From NCBI RefSeq assembly GCF_026153355.1, contig NZ_CP110636.1:6448001-6512000 (forward strand): a stretch of DNA of 64,000 nucleotides, given 5' to 3'. Origin of the DNA: Streptomyces endophytica (GTDB lineage Bacteria > Actinomycetota > Actinomycetes > Streptomycetales > Streptomycetaceae). The notes beneath the pieces were generated by a model. The model saw nothing but the letters and a program-made list of their open reading frames with translations, did not search any database and had not been told where the DNA came from. This document shows positions 37,464-46,704 of this stretch, in pieces. Within the stretch, counting starts at the first letter, position 1. Each line of letters opens with the position of its first letter. Both the position numbers and the translations under genes were made by a program.

Positions 37464-39373
37464 TGGTGAATCCCGCCACGTCCGCAGTCCTCCAGGTCAC
37501 CATCGGCGACGACCCGCTGCCCGACGACGCCGCCGACGCGCTCGTCGACGGCTGGGTCGACCAGGGCGCCGGGGTGCCCGCCGCCTTCCAGCTCACCTTC
37601 CGTGATCCCTACCGGGTCATGATCAGCAGGCTGGGCGCCACGTTCGGCACTCCGGTCACCCTCGCGACCGTGACCGACGGTCAGGGCGCCGGCGACATCC
37701 TGCTGACCGGCGAGATCACCGGCCTTGAGGCCGATTACGACGGCACCGGCACGTTCACCGTCATCCGGGGCTACGACTTCGGGCACCGGCTCATGCGCCA
37801 GCGCCGGGTGGCGGCGTACCGGAACCAGTCCGCCTCCGACATCGCCCGGAAGCTGGCCGCGCGGGACGGTGTGCCGATCGGCACGATCGAGTCGACGAAG
37901 ACGGTGTACGACTTCATCAGTCAGTCCAACGTCACCGACTGGGACTTCCTGGCGCGACTGGCCGACGAGAACGAGACCGTCATGTCCATCGACGCCAAGG
38001 GAAGGTTCCAGTTCGTCAGGCCGAAGCCCGCCTCGGGTGCGCCGCCGACGAGCACGGACAGCGATACCAGCCCGCTCGTGCTCCAGGCCGGACACGACAT
38101 CCTGCGGCTGCGGGCCGCGGTCACCGCCTCCGACCAGATCGGCAAGGTGGAGGCGCGCGGCTGGGACGTCACCCAGAAGAAGCCGCTCCGATCCGTCTCA
38201 CCCGCCACCCAGAACCCGGGCTTCGCGATCGGCGAGACGCCCGGCCGGGCCGCGGGCAGTTTCAAGGCGGGCAAGCTGGTCGAGACGTCGACCCCGTACG
38301 ACAAGGCGACCGAGGTGAAGTTCGCCTCCGACGCCCTCGCCGAGGACGTCACCGCGGCCTTCGCCGAGGTGGAGGTCGTGGCGTTGGGCAACACGAGACT
38401 GCGGCCGGGAGTGCCGGTGACGCTCACGGAGACCGGCGCGCCCTTCGAGGGCAAGTACACGGCGACCTCCGTACGGCACGTCTTCGGCGACGGGAAGCAC
38501 TACGAGTCGTGGGTGACCGTCAGCGGCCGGCAGTGGCGTTCGCTGTTCGGGCTGGCCTCCGGCGGGGGCGGCACGGGCACCGCGCCCAGGCTGCCGAGCG
38601 TGGCCAACGCCCTGGTCACCGATGTGAACGACCCGCTCAAGCAGGGCCGGGTGAGGCTGCGCTTCCCGTGGCTGGACGACAAGTACGTCAGCGACTGGAC
38701 CCGCACGGTGCAGATGGGCGGACTCGGTGGCGGCGGGGTGTTCCCGATGGACGTCAACGACGAGGTGCTGGTCGCGTTCGACCGGGGCGCCCTCGACCAT
38801 CCGTTCGTGATCGGCGGGCTCTACAACGGCAAGGACACACCGACCACCGTCGGTGACGTGCCGCTGCACGACACCGTGCGGAAGAAGGCGAGCCGGCACA
38901 CCGTCTCCGACCGGGACGGCAACCGTATGGACCTGCTCAGCCAGAAGACCGGTGGCCGCAAGCAGGGCGTCCGGCTGGCGTCCGGCGACAAACAGCTCAC
39001 CATCAATCTGGACCGGACCAACACCGAGATCGTCGTGGACAGCAAGGGCTCGGTCACGATCAAGGGCAGCCGGTCGGTGTCGGTGGAGGCCGGTACCGAC
39101 CTCACGCTCAGCGCGCGGCGACGGGTGAGCATCAGGAGCGGCGGCCCGCTCGACATCGAGGGCAAGGGGCTGGTCAACGTCAAGTCGCTCGGCGCGGTCA
39201 CGGTGGACGCGGTGGGCGCCCTGACCATGAACGCGGTGGGCAGCGCGCTGGTCAGCGGCATCGGGGGCGTACAGATCAACTCCGTTGCCAACGTGGGCAT
39301 CCGGGCCCTCGCGGTCCCGCTGATGGGCGCGGTGACCATCGACGGCCTGGTGCCGATGGTGCTGCCGGCATGA
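37463..39373 (+). CDS. VgrG-like central spike/hub protein (Afp8-like)
   Basis: 636 residues. The gp27-like hub covers roughly 1-370 ('VTLATVTDGQGAGDILLTGE', 'FTVIRGYDFGHRLMRQRRVA', 'NVTDWDFLARLADENETVMS'). The gp5 OB-fold is near 385-460 ('VTDVNDPLKQGRVRLRFPWL', 'DEVLVAFDRGALDHPFVIGG'). The end is a beta-helix with repeated short strands ('GSVTIKGSRSVSVEAGTDLT', 'LGAVTVDAVGALTMNAVGSA') that forms the needle. No PAAR gene follows, so the hydrophobic C-terminus (MGAVTIDGLVPMVLPA) may be the tip itself. Confidence 0.92.
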   Translation: MVNPATSAVLQVTIGDDPLPDDAADALVDGWVDQGAGVPAAFQLTFRDPYRVMISRLGATFGTPVTLATVTDGQGAGDILLTGEITGLEADYDGTGTFTVIRGYDFGHRLMRQRRVAAYRNQSASDIARKLAARDGVPIGTIESTKTVYDFISQSNVTDWDFLARLADENETVMSIDAKGRFQFVRPKPASGAPPTSTDSDTSPLVLQAGHDILRLRAAVTASDQIGKVEARGWDVTQKKPLRSVSPATQNPGFAIGETPGRAAGSFKAGKLVETSTPYDKATEVKFASDALAEDVTAAFAEVEVVALGNTRLRPGVPVTLTETGAPFEGKYTATSVRHVFGDGKHYESWVTVSGRQWRSLFGLASGGGGTGTAPRLPSVANALVTDVNDPLKQGRVRLRFPWLDDKYVSDWTRTVQMGGLGGGGVFPMDVNDEVLVAFDRGALDHPFVIGGLYNGKDTPTTVGDVPLHDTVRKKASRHTVSDRDGNRMDLLSQKTGGRKQGVRLASGDKQLTINLDRTNTEIVVDSKGSVTIKGSRSVSVEAGTDLTLSARRRVSIRSGGPLDIEGKGLVNVKSLGAVTVDAVGALTMNAVGSALVSGIGGVQINSVANVGIRALAVPLMGAVTIDGLVPMVLPA

Positions 39374-39407
39374 GCGCCGGTGGGTACGGGGAAGGGGTGG
39401 ACGGCTG

Positions 39408-39866
39408 ATGACCGAGCAGTTCGTGGGGTCCGGCTGGTCGTTCCCGCTGCGTATCGGGCCGACCGGCGGCATCGCGCTGGTCAGCGGCGAGCGGGAGATC
39501 GAGGAGGCGATCCGTCTCGTCCTGGCGACCGCGCCCGGAGAGCGGCCCATGCGGCCCGAATTCGGCTGCGCCATCCACGACTTGGTGTTCGCCCCGGTCA
39601 ACGAGCAGACCGCGGGCCGCATCCAGCACGAGGTGTACGTCACCCTGGACCGCTGGGAGCCGCGGATCGAGGTCACCGACGTCGAGGTGACCGCCGGCAC
39701 CGACCGCAGCGTGCTGTACATCGACATCCGCTACCAGATCCGCGGCACCAACAACCCGCGCAGCCTCGTCTTTCCGTTCTACGTCATCCCCTCCCATGAG
39801 GAGGACGGCTCCGGCGGCGGTCCCTTCGACGACGGCTCCGGCAACTCCCCCGAAAGCGAACGCTGA
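39408..39866 (+). CDS. gp25-like baseplate wedge protein (Afp9-like)
   Basis: 152 residues of the GPW/gp25 family: 'GSGWSFPLRIGPTGGIALVS', 'EREIEEAIRLVLATAPGERP', 'MRPEFGCAIHDLVFAPVNEQ' with the family EFG motif, and 'RWEPRIEVTDVEVT'. The last 20 residues are an acidic Gly/Ser tail not seen in phage gp25. It joins baseplate to sheath. The stop shares one base with the start of the gpJ gene. Confidence 0.92.
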   Translation: MTEQFVGSGWSFPLRIGPTGGIALVSGEREIEEAIRLVLATAPGERPMRPEFGCAIHDLVFAPVNEQTAGRIQHEVYVTLDRWEPRIEVTDVEVTAGTDRSVLYIDIRYQIRGTNNPRSLVFPFYVIPSHEEDGSGGGPFDDGSGNSPESER

Positions 39867-41824
39867 TGTCCCTGCCTTCCCCCAACCTCGACGACCGCCG
39901 CTTCCAGCAGTTCGTCGACGACGCCAAGCGCTACATCCAGCAGCGCGCCCCGGAGTGGACCGACCACAACGTCTCCGACCCGGGCGTCACCCTCGTCGAG
40001 ACCGTCGCCCACATGGCCGACCAGATCGTCTACCGCCTCAACCGGGTGCCCGAGAAGAACCACCTGGCGTTCCTGGACCTCGTCGGCGTCACCCTCTTCC
40101 CGCCGTCGGCGGCCCGTACGGACGTCACCTTCTGGCTGTCCGCACCCCAGGAGGAGGCCGTGCTGGTGCCGGTCGGCACCGAGGTGGCCACGCTGCGCAC
40201 GGAGCAGGAGGAGGCGGTGGTCTTCGCCACCGAAGACGAACTGGACATCGTCCCCTGCGCCATGAGCCGTCTCATGGCGCAGCACCGGGGACAGCCCGTC
40301 GCCGACCACACCGTCGCACTCGCCGAAGGCACCCACGTACGGTGCTTCGCCGAAGCCCCCGGCCCCGGCGACTGCATGCTGATCGGCCTCACGGCTGCCG
40401 TCCCGCACTGCGCCGTCGCCCTCGAACTCGACAGCCGGGTGGACGGCGTCGGCGTCGACCCGAGACAGCCGCCGCTGGTGTGGGAGGCGTGGACCGAGGA
40501 CGGCTGGCAACCCTGCGAGGTCGACCGCGACGGCACCGGCGGCCTCAACCGCGCCGGCGACATCGTCCTGCACGTCCCCGGCGGCCACGCGCTGTCCCGC
40601 AACGGCGGCCACGAGGCCGGCTGGCTGCGCTGCCGGGTCACCGCACCCCTGCCCGGCCAGCCCTTCTACACCACGTCACCGACCGTACGATCCGCCGAGG
40701 TCTGCACCATCGGCGGCACCACCCGCGTGGTCCACGCCGCCACCGTGCACGACGAGGCGCTCGGCGAATCCACCGGCCTGCCGGGGCAGCGCCGGCGGCT
40801 CGCCCACGCACCCGTCGTCGGTGACGACCCGCCCCTGCTGCTCCAGACCGCCGAACACGACGGCTGGCAGGACTGGCAGGTCGTCCCGCACTTCGCGGGG
40901 TCCCGGCCGGACGACCGCCACCTCACCCTCGACGCCACGACCGGCGAGATCGCCTTCGGCCCCGCCGTCCGCGAAGCCGACGGCACCCTGCGCCAGTACG
41001 GCATGGTCGCCCCCAAGGGCGCGGTCATCCGTGCCCGCCGCTACCGCACCGGCGGCGGCCGGACCGGCAATGTCACCCGCGGTGCCGTACGGGTCCTGCG
41101 CACCTCCATTCCGTATGTGTCGGAAGTCGTCAACCGCGAAGCCGCACGGGGCGGGGTGGACGGCGAGACCGTCGAGGAGGCCAAGGTCCGGGCCCCGATC
41201 ACGCTCCGCGCCCAGGAACGCGCCGTCACCCTGCGGGACTACGAGGAACTCGCCCGCCGGGCCGCCCCCGAGACCGCCCGCATCACCTGCCTGGAAGGCG
41301 AACGGGACGAGCACGGCGCCTACGCGGTGCGGGTGCTGGTCGTGCCGCAGGCCGTCCCGGACCCCGGCGGCCGGCTGCGCTTCGAGCAACTCGTCCCCGG
41401 CGACCGCCTGTTGGACCGCATCACCCGCCACCTCGACGCACGCCGCCTCATCGGCACCAGACTCGCGGTCGGCCCGCCCTACTACCAGGGGGTCACGGTC
41501 GTCGCCACCGTCCACGCCTTCCGCGGTGCCGACACCGACCGGGTGCGCCGCCAGGCCCACGACGCCCTCTACCGCCACCTCGACCCGCTCACCGGCGGCG
41601 CGGAGGGCCAGGGCTGGCGCTTCGGCCGACCGGTCCAGTCGGGCGAGGTCTTCGCCATCCTGCAACGGGTCCCCGGGGTGGAACTGGTCGACGAGGTCGT
41701 ACTGCATCCCGCCGACCCGCTGACCGGCCGGCGCGGCGATCCGACCGACCGCATCGACCTGGAACCGCCGTCCCTGGTCTTCTCCTTCGACCACCGCGTA
41801 CGGGTGATCGGAGACGGGACGTGA
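39866..41824 (+). CDS. Baseplate J/gp47-like wedge protein (Afp11-like)
   Basis: 652 residues. The start 'LPSPNLDDRRFQQFVDDAKR' and 'VSDPGVTLVETVAHMADQIV' is typical of eCIS baseplate J proteins, as are 'RRTDVTFWLS'-type strands, 'GEIAFGPAVREADGTLRQYG' and 'GRTGNVTRGAVRVLRTSIPY'. The C-terminal half has 'QERAVTLRDYEELARRAAPE' and the GP46/47 region 'YYQGVTVVATVHAFRGAD'. With gp25 and gpI it builds the wedge that triggers contraction. Confidence 0.92.
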   Translation: MSLPSPNLDDRRFQQFVDDAKRYIQQRAPEWTDHNVSDPGVTLVETVAHMADQIVYRLNRVPEKNHLAFLDLVGVTLFPPSAARTDVTFWLSAPQEEAVLVPVGTEVATLRTEQEEAVVFATEDELDIVPCAMSRLMAQHRGQPVADHTVALAEGTHVRCFAEAPGPGDCMLIGLTAAVPHCAVALELDSRVDGVGVDPRQPPLVWEAWTEDGWQPCEVDRDGTGGLNRAGDIVLHVPGGHALSRNGGHEAGWLRCRVTAPLPGQPFYTTSPTVRSAEVCTIGGTTRVVHAATVHDEALGESTGLPGQRRRLAHAPVVGDDPPLLLQTAEHDGWQDWQVVPHFAGSRPDDRHLTLDATTGEIAFGPAVREADGTLRQYGMVAPKGAVIRARRYRTGGGRTGNVTRGAVRVLRTSIPYVSEVVNREAARGGVDGETVEEAKVRAPITLRAQERAVTLRDYEELARRAAPETARITCLEGERDEHGAYAVRVLVVPQAVPDPGGRLRFEQLVPGDRLLDRITRHLDARRLIGTRLAVGPPYYQGVTVVATVHAFRGADTDRVRRQAHDALYRHLDPLTGGAEGQGWRFGRPVQSGEVFAILQRVPGVELVDEVVLHPADPLTGRRGDPTDRIDLEPPSLVFSFDHRVRVIGDGT

Positions 41825-41852
41825 GGACATCGACGTACACGGGAGGCCGGTC

Positions 41853-42410
41853 ATGAGAGGTTCCGTCGACGGCCTCGGCTCCTCCGCCCCCATCGGTGCG
41901 ATGCTCCCGGCCGTCTTCGCCGACGACGATCTCGCCCTGCGCTTCGTCGCCGGACTCGACGACGTCCTCGCGCCGATCCTGAACGTGCTCGACTGCCTGG
42001 ACACCTACTTCGACCCCGCCCTCACCCCGGCCGACTTCGCCCGCTGGCTCAGTACCTGGGTGGGCGCCGAGACCGACGGCACCGAACCCGAGCCGCGGCT
42101 GCGCGCCGCGGTGGCCGCCGCGGTCGGCCTGCACCGCGTCCGGGGCACCCGGCGTGGGCTGTCGGAAGCGGTACGGCTCGCGTTCGGCGTCGAACCGGAG
42201 ATCACGGAGAGCGGCGGTGCCGCCTGGAGCGCGCGCCCGCGCGGCTCCTTCCCGGGCAGCGCCCGCCCCCACCTCCACGTCGCCCTCCGGCTGTCCGACC
42301 CCACCCCGGCCGACACCTACCGCCTGGACACCCTCGTGGCCGCGGCCCGTCCCGCGCACATGCCCTACACCGTCACCGTGACGGCCGCTGAAAGGAACTC
42401 GGAGAAATGA
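41853..42410 (+). CDS. Phage tail protein I-like baseplate protein (Afp12-like)
   Basis: 185 residues of the P2 gpI type: 'LPAVFADDDLALRFVAGLDD', 'NVLDCLDTYFDPALTPADFA', 'RWLSTWVGAE' and 'GLHRVRGTRRGLSEAVRLAF'. The C-terminal 60 residues contain 'HLHVALRLSDPTPADTYRLD' and a 'RPAHMPYTVTV' end. It completes the baseplate wedge. The distance from gpJ is 28 bp with GGGAGGCCGGTC before ATG 41853, and the stop overlaps the next ATG (ATGA). Confidence 0.9.
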   Translation: MRGSVDGLGSSAPIGAMLPAVFADDDLALRFVAGLDDVLAPILNVLDCLDTYFDPALTPADFARWLSTWVGAETDGTEPEPRLRAAVAAAVGLHRVRGTRRGLSEAVRLAFGVEPEITESGGAAWSARPRGSFPGSARPHLHVALRLSDPTPADTYRLDTLVAAARPAHMPYTVTVTAAERNSEK

Positions 42411-43711
42411 CCACGCAGGACTGCGGTGAATGCGGAACCCGCGCGGAACCGGGGCAGTCGTTCTGCGACGCCTGCGGTGCCGTCCTCCGCTGGGATCAGG
42501 CCGGTCGGCGTACCTGCCGCCCGGCGGCCGCGGACGCCGGTGCCGGCCGGGCCGCCTCCGCCCGACCCGGCGGCAGCGGCCCGGCGCCGGCACCCGTCGG
42601 TACCGACGTGCCGCCCGCTCCCTCCGGCCCGCCCGGCAGCCGCCCTGCGGGGGCGGCCCCGGAGCACCCCGGGGACCGTGACGGCGCCAGGACGACCGGC
42701 GCGTCCCGGCCCGCCCCCAACGCCCCGGACCTGGAGGACACCGCCCCCGACAGCCCGCCGCTGCGCACACCTGCGGACAGCTTCCCCCCGGACGGTCGGA
42801 TGGCCGACCGCGCCCGTTCCCTCGTCGTCCCCGTCACGGACCCGGAGGCCACCCCTCCGGTGCCTTTCCCGGCCGTGGCCCCGGTCCTCCCCGGCCGACC
42901 CGACACGGACCGGCCCGTCGTACGCGCCCCCGGCCCCCAGCAGGGGACGGTGCACGGCCCGTCCTGCCCCTGGTGCACCACCCCGAACCCACCCGACCGC
43001 CATTTCTGCCGGCACTGCGCGATGCCGCTCGCCGAGAACGGCGCACCCGCGCCCACGCAGCCCGGACACCGCCCCTGGTGGCGCCGTCTCTTCGGCCCCG
43101 GCCGCCATGAGATCCCCTGGGCCGGCGACCGCCCCCGCCTCCGCCGCGCGTTCGACCGCATCGGCACCTGGATCACCGCCGCCATCGCCGTGGCGCTGCT
43201 CGTTCTCGGTGTGCTGTACGTCCCCGACGGCATCCAGGCCGTGCGCGACCATTTCGCCGAGCGTGCGCCGGTCGAACCGGACGGGATCCGGGCCTCGCGG
43301 TCCTACCCCGGCCACGGACCGAAGCTGGCCTTCGACAAGCTCAACAACACCTGGTGGGGCCCGGGGGTGTCGGAATCCGGCCAGGGCGAGTGGATCGAGG
43401 TGAGTTTCGCCCACCCGACCCGGCTGCTCGACCTCATCATCACGCCGGGTGTGTCCACTCGCGCCGACCAGCTCGGCAAGTCCGCCCTGCCGCACCGGGT
43501 CAAGGCGACGATCACGACGAAGGACGGAGGGACCACGACCCGTGAACTCACCCTGGATCCGGCCGCGGGCGGACAGCGCCGTGCCTTCTCCGTCGGTGAG
43601 GTGACCAGGGTGCGTTTCACCATCGAGTCGGCCCATGCCGCGTCCGCGGACAAACAGCTGGCCATAGCGGAGATCGAGCTCTTCGGCCGGTCCGGTGGGG
43701 ACCAGTCCTGA
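42407..43711 (+). CDS. Zinc-ribbon, single-TM protein with carbohydrate-binding-like C-terminus, last eCIS operon gene
   Basis: 434 residues in four parts. First a zinc ribbon (CGECGTRAEPGQSFCDACGA), then about 150 disordered Pro/Ala residues, a second ribbon (CPWCTTPNPPDRHFCRHCAM), and a TM helix near 262-282 ('WITAAIAVALLVLGVLYVPD'). The last 140 residues form a beta-sandwich resembling the F5/8 type C or NADase-type glycan-binding domain: 'FDKLNNTWWGPGVSESGQGE', 'WIEVSFAHPTRLLDLIITPG', 'LAIAEIELFG'. Zinc ribbons would be cytoplasmic and the sandwich outside. It overlaps gpI (ATGA), so it is a true operon member. Anchoring of the particle to the membrane is inference. Confidence 0.78.
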   Translation: MTTQDCGECGTRAEPGQSFCDACGAVLRWDQAGRRTCRPAAADAGAGRAASARPGGSGPAPAPVGTDVPPAPSGPPGSRPAGAAPEHPGDRDGARTTGASRPAPNAPDLEDTAPDSPPLRTPADSFPPDGRMADRARSLVVPVTDPEATPPVPFPAVAPVLPGRPDTDRPVVRAPGPQQGTVHGPSCPWCTTPNPPDRHFCRHCAMPLAENGAPAPTQPGHRPWWRRLFGPGRHEIPWAGDRPRLRRAFDRIGTWITAAIAVALLVLGVLYVPDGIQAVRDHFAERAPVEPDGIRASRSYPGHGPKLAFDKLNNTWWGPGVSESGQGEWIEVSFAHPTRLLDLIITPGVSTRADQLGKSALPHRVKATITTKDGGTTTRELTLDPAAGGQRRAFSVGEVTRVRFTIESAHAASADKQLAIAEIELFGRSGGDQS

Positions 43712-43740
43712 ACCGTCCGTGGGCACCTGAGGCCGATGCG

Positions 43741-46431
43741 TCACAGCGATATCTCGCGCAGCTGGCGGCGCGAGGAGATGCCCAGTTTGCGGTACACGTT
43801 GCGCAGGTGGGTGTCGATGGTGCGGGGGCTGAGGAACAACATCACGCCCACTTCCTTGGATGTTGCTCCGGTGGCCACCTTTCCGGCGATGAGCCGTTCC
43901 TGCGCGGTGAGCCGGCCGAGGGGGTTCTCACCGTGTCGGTGCGGCTGTTCGCCGGTGGCCCGCAGTTCCCGGGCCGCGCGGTCGGCGAAGGCGCGGGCAC
44001 CGAGGCCCGACAGCACGTCGTGCGCGGCCCGCAGCTCGTCGCGGGCCTCGGCGCGTCGGTTCTCGCGGCGCAGCCACTCCCCGTACGTCAGCCGGGCGCG
44101 GGCGTGGAGCACCCGGACCCGGGTCCGGGCGAAGTGGGCGATGGCCTGTCGGTGCAGCGTTTCGCGGTCCCCGCCCCGGTCGAGGAGGGCCTGTGCCTGC
44201 AGCCATTCGGCCACGGCCCAGGGGACGGGGTTCGTGCGGGCCAGTGCCTCCAGGTGCTTCATGGCCGCGACGGCGTCCTCGCCGCGTCCGACGCGCGCGG
44301 CGGCTTCGACGAGCTCGGTGTAGACGGCCCAGATCGAGTAGGAGCCGGCCTGGTGGCGGCGCTGGGCCGCCAGCGCGGCGTCCAGGGCCGCCTCGTAGTT
44401 GCCGAGCCCGTTGTGCAGCACCGCCCTCGCGTAGTGCTCGCCGACCGTTTCGAAGGGCCGCCCGTCACGACCCAGCAGCTCCCGCAATTCTTGGTACCGG
44501 TTGAGGTCACCTCGGAAGCCGGTGAGGACCAGTTCGGGCCCCAGGAGCGGTACCGTGCCCGCCGCCTCGTCAACGGCCCGGGCCTCGCTGAGGCTGCCGG
44601 CCGCTTCGTCGAACCGGCCGACCGAGACCCTGGCGACCGCCTGGTACCGCAGCGCCTGCGGCAACGCGGCGAGGGCACCTTGGCGGCGCGCCACATCCAC
44701 CTGGCGGTCCGCCATCTCCTCCATCGCCTCGTCATCGCGCAGGTCGATGACGACCTGGCAGAGCAGGTTCATCCGCCAAGGGCTCGACGAGGGGGCAGCC
44801 GCACGGCACGCCGCCACCGCCTCACGCATCGCGGGCACCGCCCGCTCGACGGGCAGCATGGTCTGATCCAGCAAGGCGTCGAGCAACAGATCGACCGGCC
44901 GGGCGGATTCCCGCTGTGCCGCCCGCTTGCGGATCCGGACGCCGAGCTCCTTGAGACGGCCGGGCTGGTTGTCGTTGTACATGAACGACGCGAACGCCTC
45001 CAGATAGGTCTCCCTCGCCTGGTCGGGAGCCAACTCCGTGACGACGTCGACGAGTCTGGCGGTGGCCTGCGGGCTGTGGGAAAGCTGGTAGTCGACCCGT
45101 GCCCGCAGCAGGCGCGCCGCGGCGCGGCCCGCGTCGTCCATCGGACGGCGCTCCGCCCGGGCGACGAGCGCACGGGCCGCGTTCGGCGCCCCCGCCTGCA
45201 GCCGCAACCGTGCCGCGGCGAGCAGCCGCGCGGCTTGGCGGTCGGAGGCCGGTGTCAGCTGCCCGGCCCGCTCCATGAAAGCGGCGGCCGCGGCGAATCC
45301 GCCGCGCAGACGTGCCCGATCGGCGGACCGTTCCAGCTCCGCGGCCACGGTCTCGTCGGCGTCGACGGCCGCGTGCGCCCGGTGCCATGCCCGGCGGCCG
45401 GGGTCGGTCTCCGGATCGGTCGACTCCGCGAGAGCACCGTGCACGCGTCGGCGCATTCCCGGGGTGGCCGATGCGTACACCGCGGAGCGCACGAGCGGAT
45501 GCCGGAAACGCAGCCGCGGCCCCAGGGCCAGAAGTCCGGCGTTCTCCGCGACGGTGAACCCTGCGGGATCCAGCCCCAGAGCCTTCGAGGCACGACGCAG
45601 CAGGCCGAGATCGCCGACCGGCTCCGCTGCGGCGAGGACCACCAGCGATCGCGTGGCCTCCGGCAACCGCTCGAAGCGGTGGACGAACTGCTCCTCCAAC
45701 GCGTCCACCACGCTGGCCCGGAAGCGCCGTGGGCCGGGAACCCCGAACGGCTCCGCGTGGTGGGCGAACTCCAGCAGCGCCAGCGGATTGCCCCGCGCCT
45801 CGGCCAGGATCCGGTCGACGACCTCGGCATCCAGCCCGGCATGCGTCGCCGCTCCCAGCACGGCCCGGGCGTCCTCGTCACCCAGACCCGCGAGCGGCAA
45901 TCGCGGCAGATCGGCGAGTCCGGACACCGAGCCGACGTCCCGCGCGGCGAACACCACCGCGATCCGCTCGGTGGTCACCCGCCGGGCCACGAAGACCAGC
46001 GCCCGCCGCGAGGCGTCATCCATCCACTGGGCATCGTCCACCACGCAGCAGACCGGTTTGTCCCGCGCCACCTCGCGCAGCAGCCCCAGGACGGCAAGAC
46101 CGACCGTCAGCGGGTCGGGCGAGGTCTGCGCGCCGAGGCCGAACACTCCCTCCAGTGCCCTCCGCTGCACTGGAGGAAGTGTCAGACGGTGCTCGAGTAC
46201 CGGGGCGCACAGCTGGTGCAGGGTCGCATAGAGGAGGTCTTGCTCGAACTCCGTACCGGCGGCCCGCAGCACCTCGAACCCGTCCAGCGCCTCCACCTCG
46301 GCGTCGATGAGGGCAGACTTGCCGATCCCCGCCTCACCCGCCACCACAACTGCCCCACCACGCCCGGAGGCTGCCGAGGTCACTAATCGATCGAACTCAC
46401 GCCGCTCTGTATGTCGGGCCACGATCTGCAC
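43741..46431 (-). CDS. LAL-type LuxR regulator with AAA ATPase and TPR-like region
   Basis: 896 residues from GTG 46431, which has CGGAGG nine bases upstream; an open extension to 46602 lacks coding character. The N-terminus carries Walker A 'VVVAGEAGIGKSALIDAEVE' and Walker B 'DKPVCCVVDDAQWMDDAS', then an STAND-type winged region and about 400 residues of helical repeats. The C-terminus is a LuxR HTH: 'LTAQERLIAGKVATGATSKE' and 'SPRTIDTHLRNVYRKLGISS'. LAL proteins are large activators often tied to specialised metabolism. It converges with the last eCIS gene (30 bp between stops), and its target is unknown. Confidence 0.88.
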   Translation of the reverse strand: MQIVARHTERREFDRLVTSAASGRGGAVVVAGEAGIGKSALIDAEVEALDGFEVLRAAGTEFEQDLLYATLHQLCAPVLEHRLTLPPVQRRALEGVFGLGAQTSPDPLTVGLAVLGLLREVARDKPVCCVVDDAQWMDDASRRALVFVARRVTTERIAVVFAARDVGSVSGLADLPRLPLAGLGDEDARAVLGAATHAGLDAEVVDRILAEARGNPLALLEFAHHAEPFGVPGPRRFRASVVDALEEQFVHRFERLPEATRSLVVLAAAEPVGDLGLLRRASKALGLDPAGFTVAENAGLLALGPRLRFRHPLVRSAVYASATPGMRRRVHGALAESTDPETDPGRRAWHRAHAAVDADETVAAELERSADRARLRGGFAAAAAFMERAGQLTPASDRQAARLLAAARLRLQAGAPNAARALVARAERRPMDDAGRAAARLLRARVDYQLSHSPQATARLVDVVTELAPDQARETYLEAFASFMYNDNQPGRLKELGVRIRKRAAQRESARPVDLLLDALLDQTMLPVERAVPAMREAVAACRAAAPSSSPWRMNLLCQVVIDLRDDEAMEEMADRQVDVARRQGALAALPQALRYQAVARVSVGRFDEAAGSLSEARAVDEAAGTVPLLGPELVLTGFRGDLNRYQELRELLGRDGRPFETVGEHYARAVLHNGLGNYEAALDAALAAQRRHQAGSYSIWAVYTELVEAAARVGRGEDAVAAMKHLEALARTNPVPWAVAEWLQAQALLDRGGDRETLHRQAIAHFARTRVRVLHARARLTYGEWLRRENRRAEARDELRAAHDVLSGLGARAFADRAARELRATGEQPHRHGENPLGRLTAQERLIAGKVATGATSKEVGVMLFLSPRTIDTHLRNVYRKLGISSRRQLREISL

Positions 46432-46704
46432 TGAATTCGACCTCCGAGTCGGTAGTGCTGGCTGGCACGTTCTTGAATCCTCATCATGTGGAGAAGGCTC
46501 TGGGGCGCTGACGGTTGTGCGGAAAGGGTGTGGCGCTTCAACGGCTCGAGCTTGCGGGGTGCTGCGGCCGGTCCGCCACAAAAGCCGGCCAGTTGGGGAC
46601 ACCGGAACATGGAAATGGGCTCTGACCAGGGGAAATGTTAGCCGCCTGGAACGCGGAAGTGGGACGCGCCGGGGTACCGACGAGCCGGGACGTGACCGCA
46701 GGGG

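Noticed and set aside
24579..43711. Integrated prophage
   Set aside because: There is no capsid, portal, terminase, integrase or lysis gene. Tail-type genes with DUF4255 and an AAA+ ATPase define an eCIS.
43807..46386. 859-residue plus-strand open frame opposite the LAL regulator
   Set aside because: High-GC codon use leaves the opposite strand open. The minus-strand protein has Walker motifs and a LuxR HTH, whereas this one has no motif.
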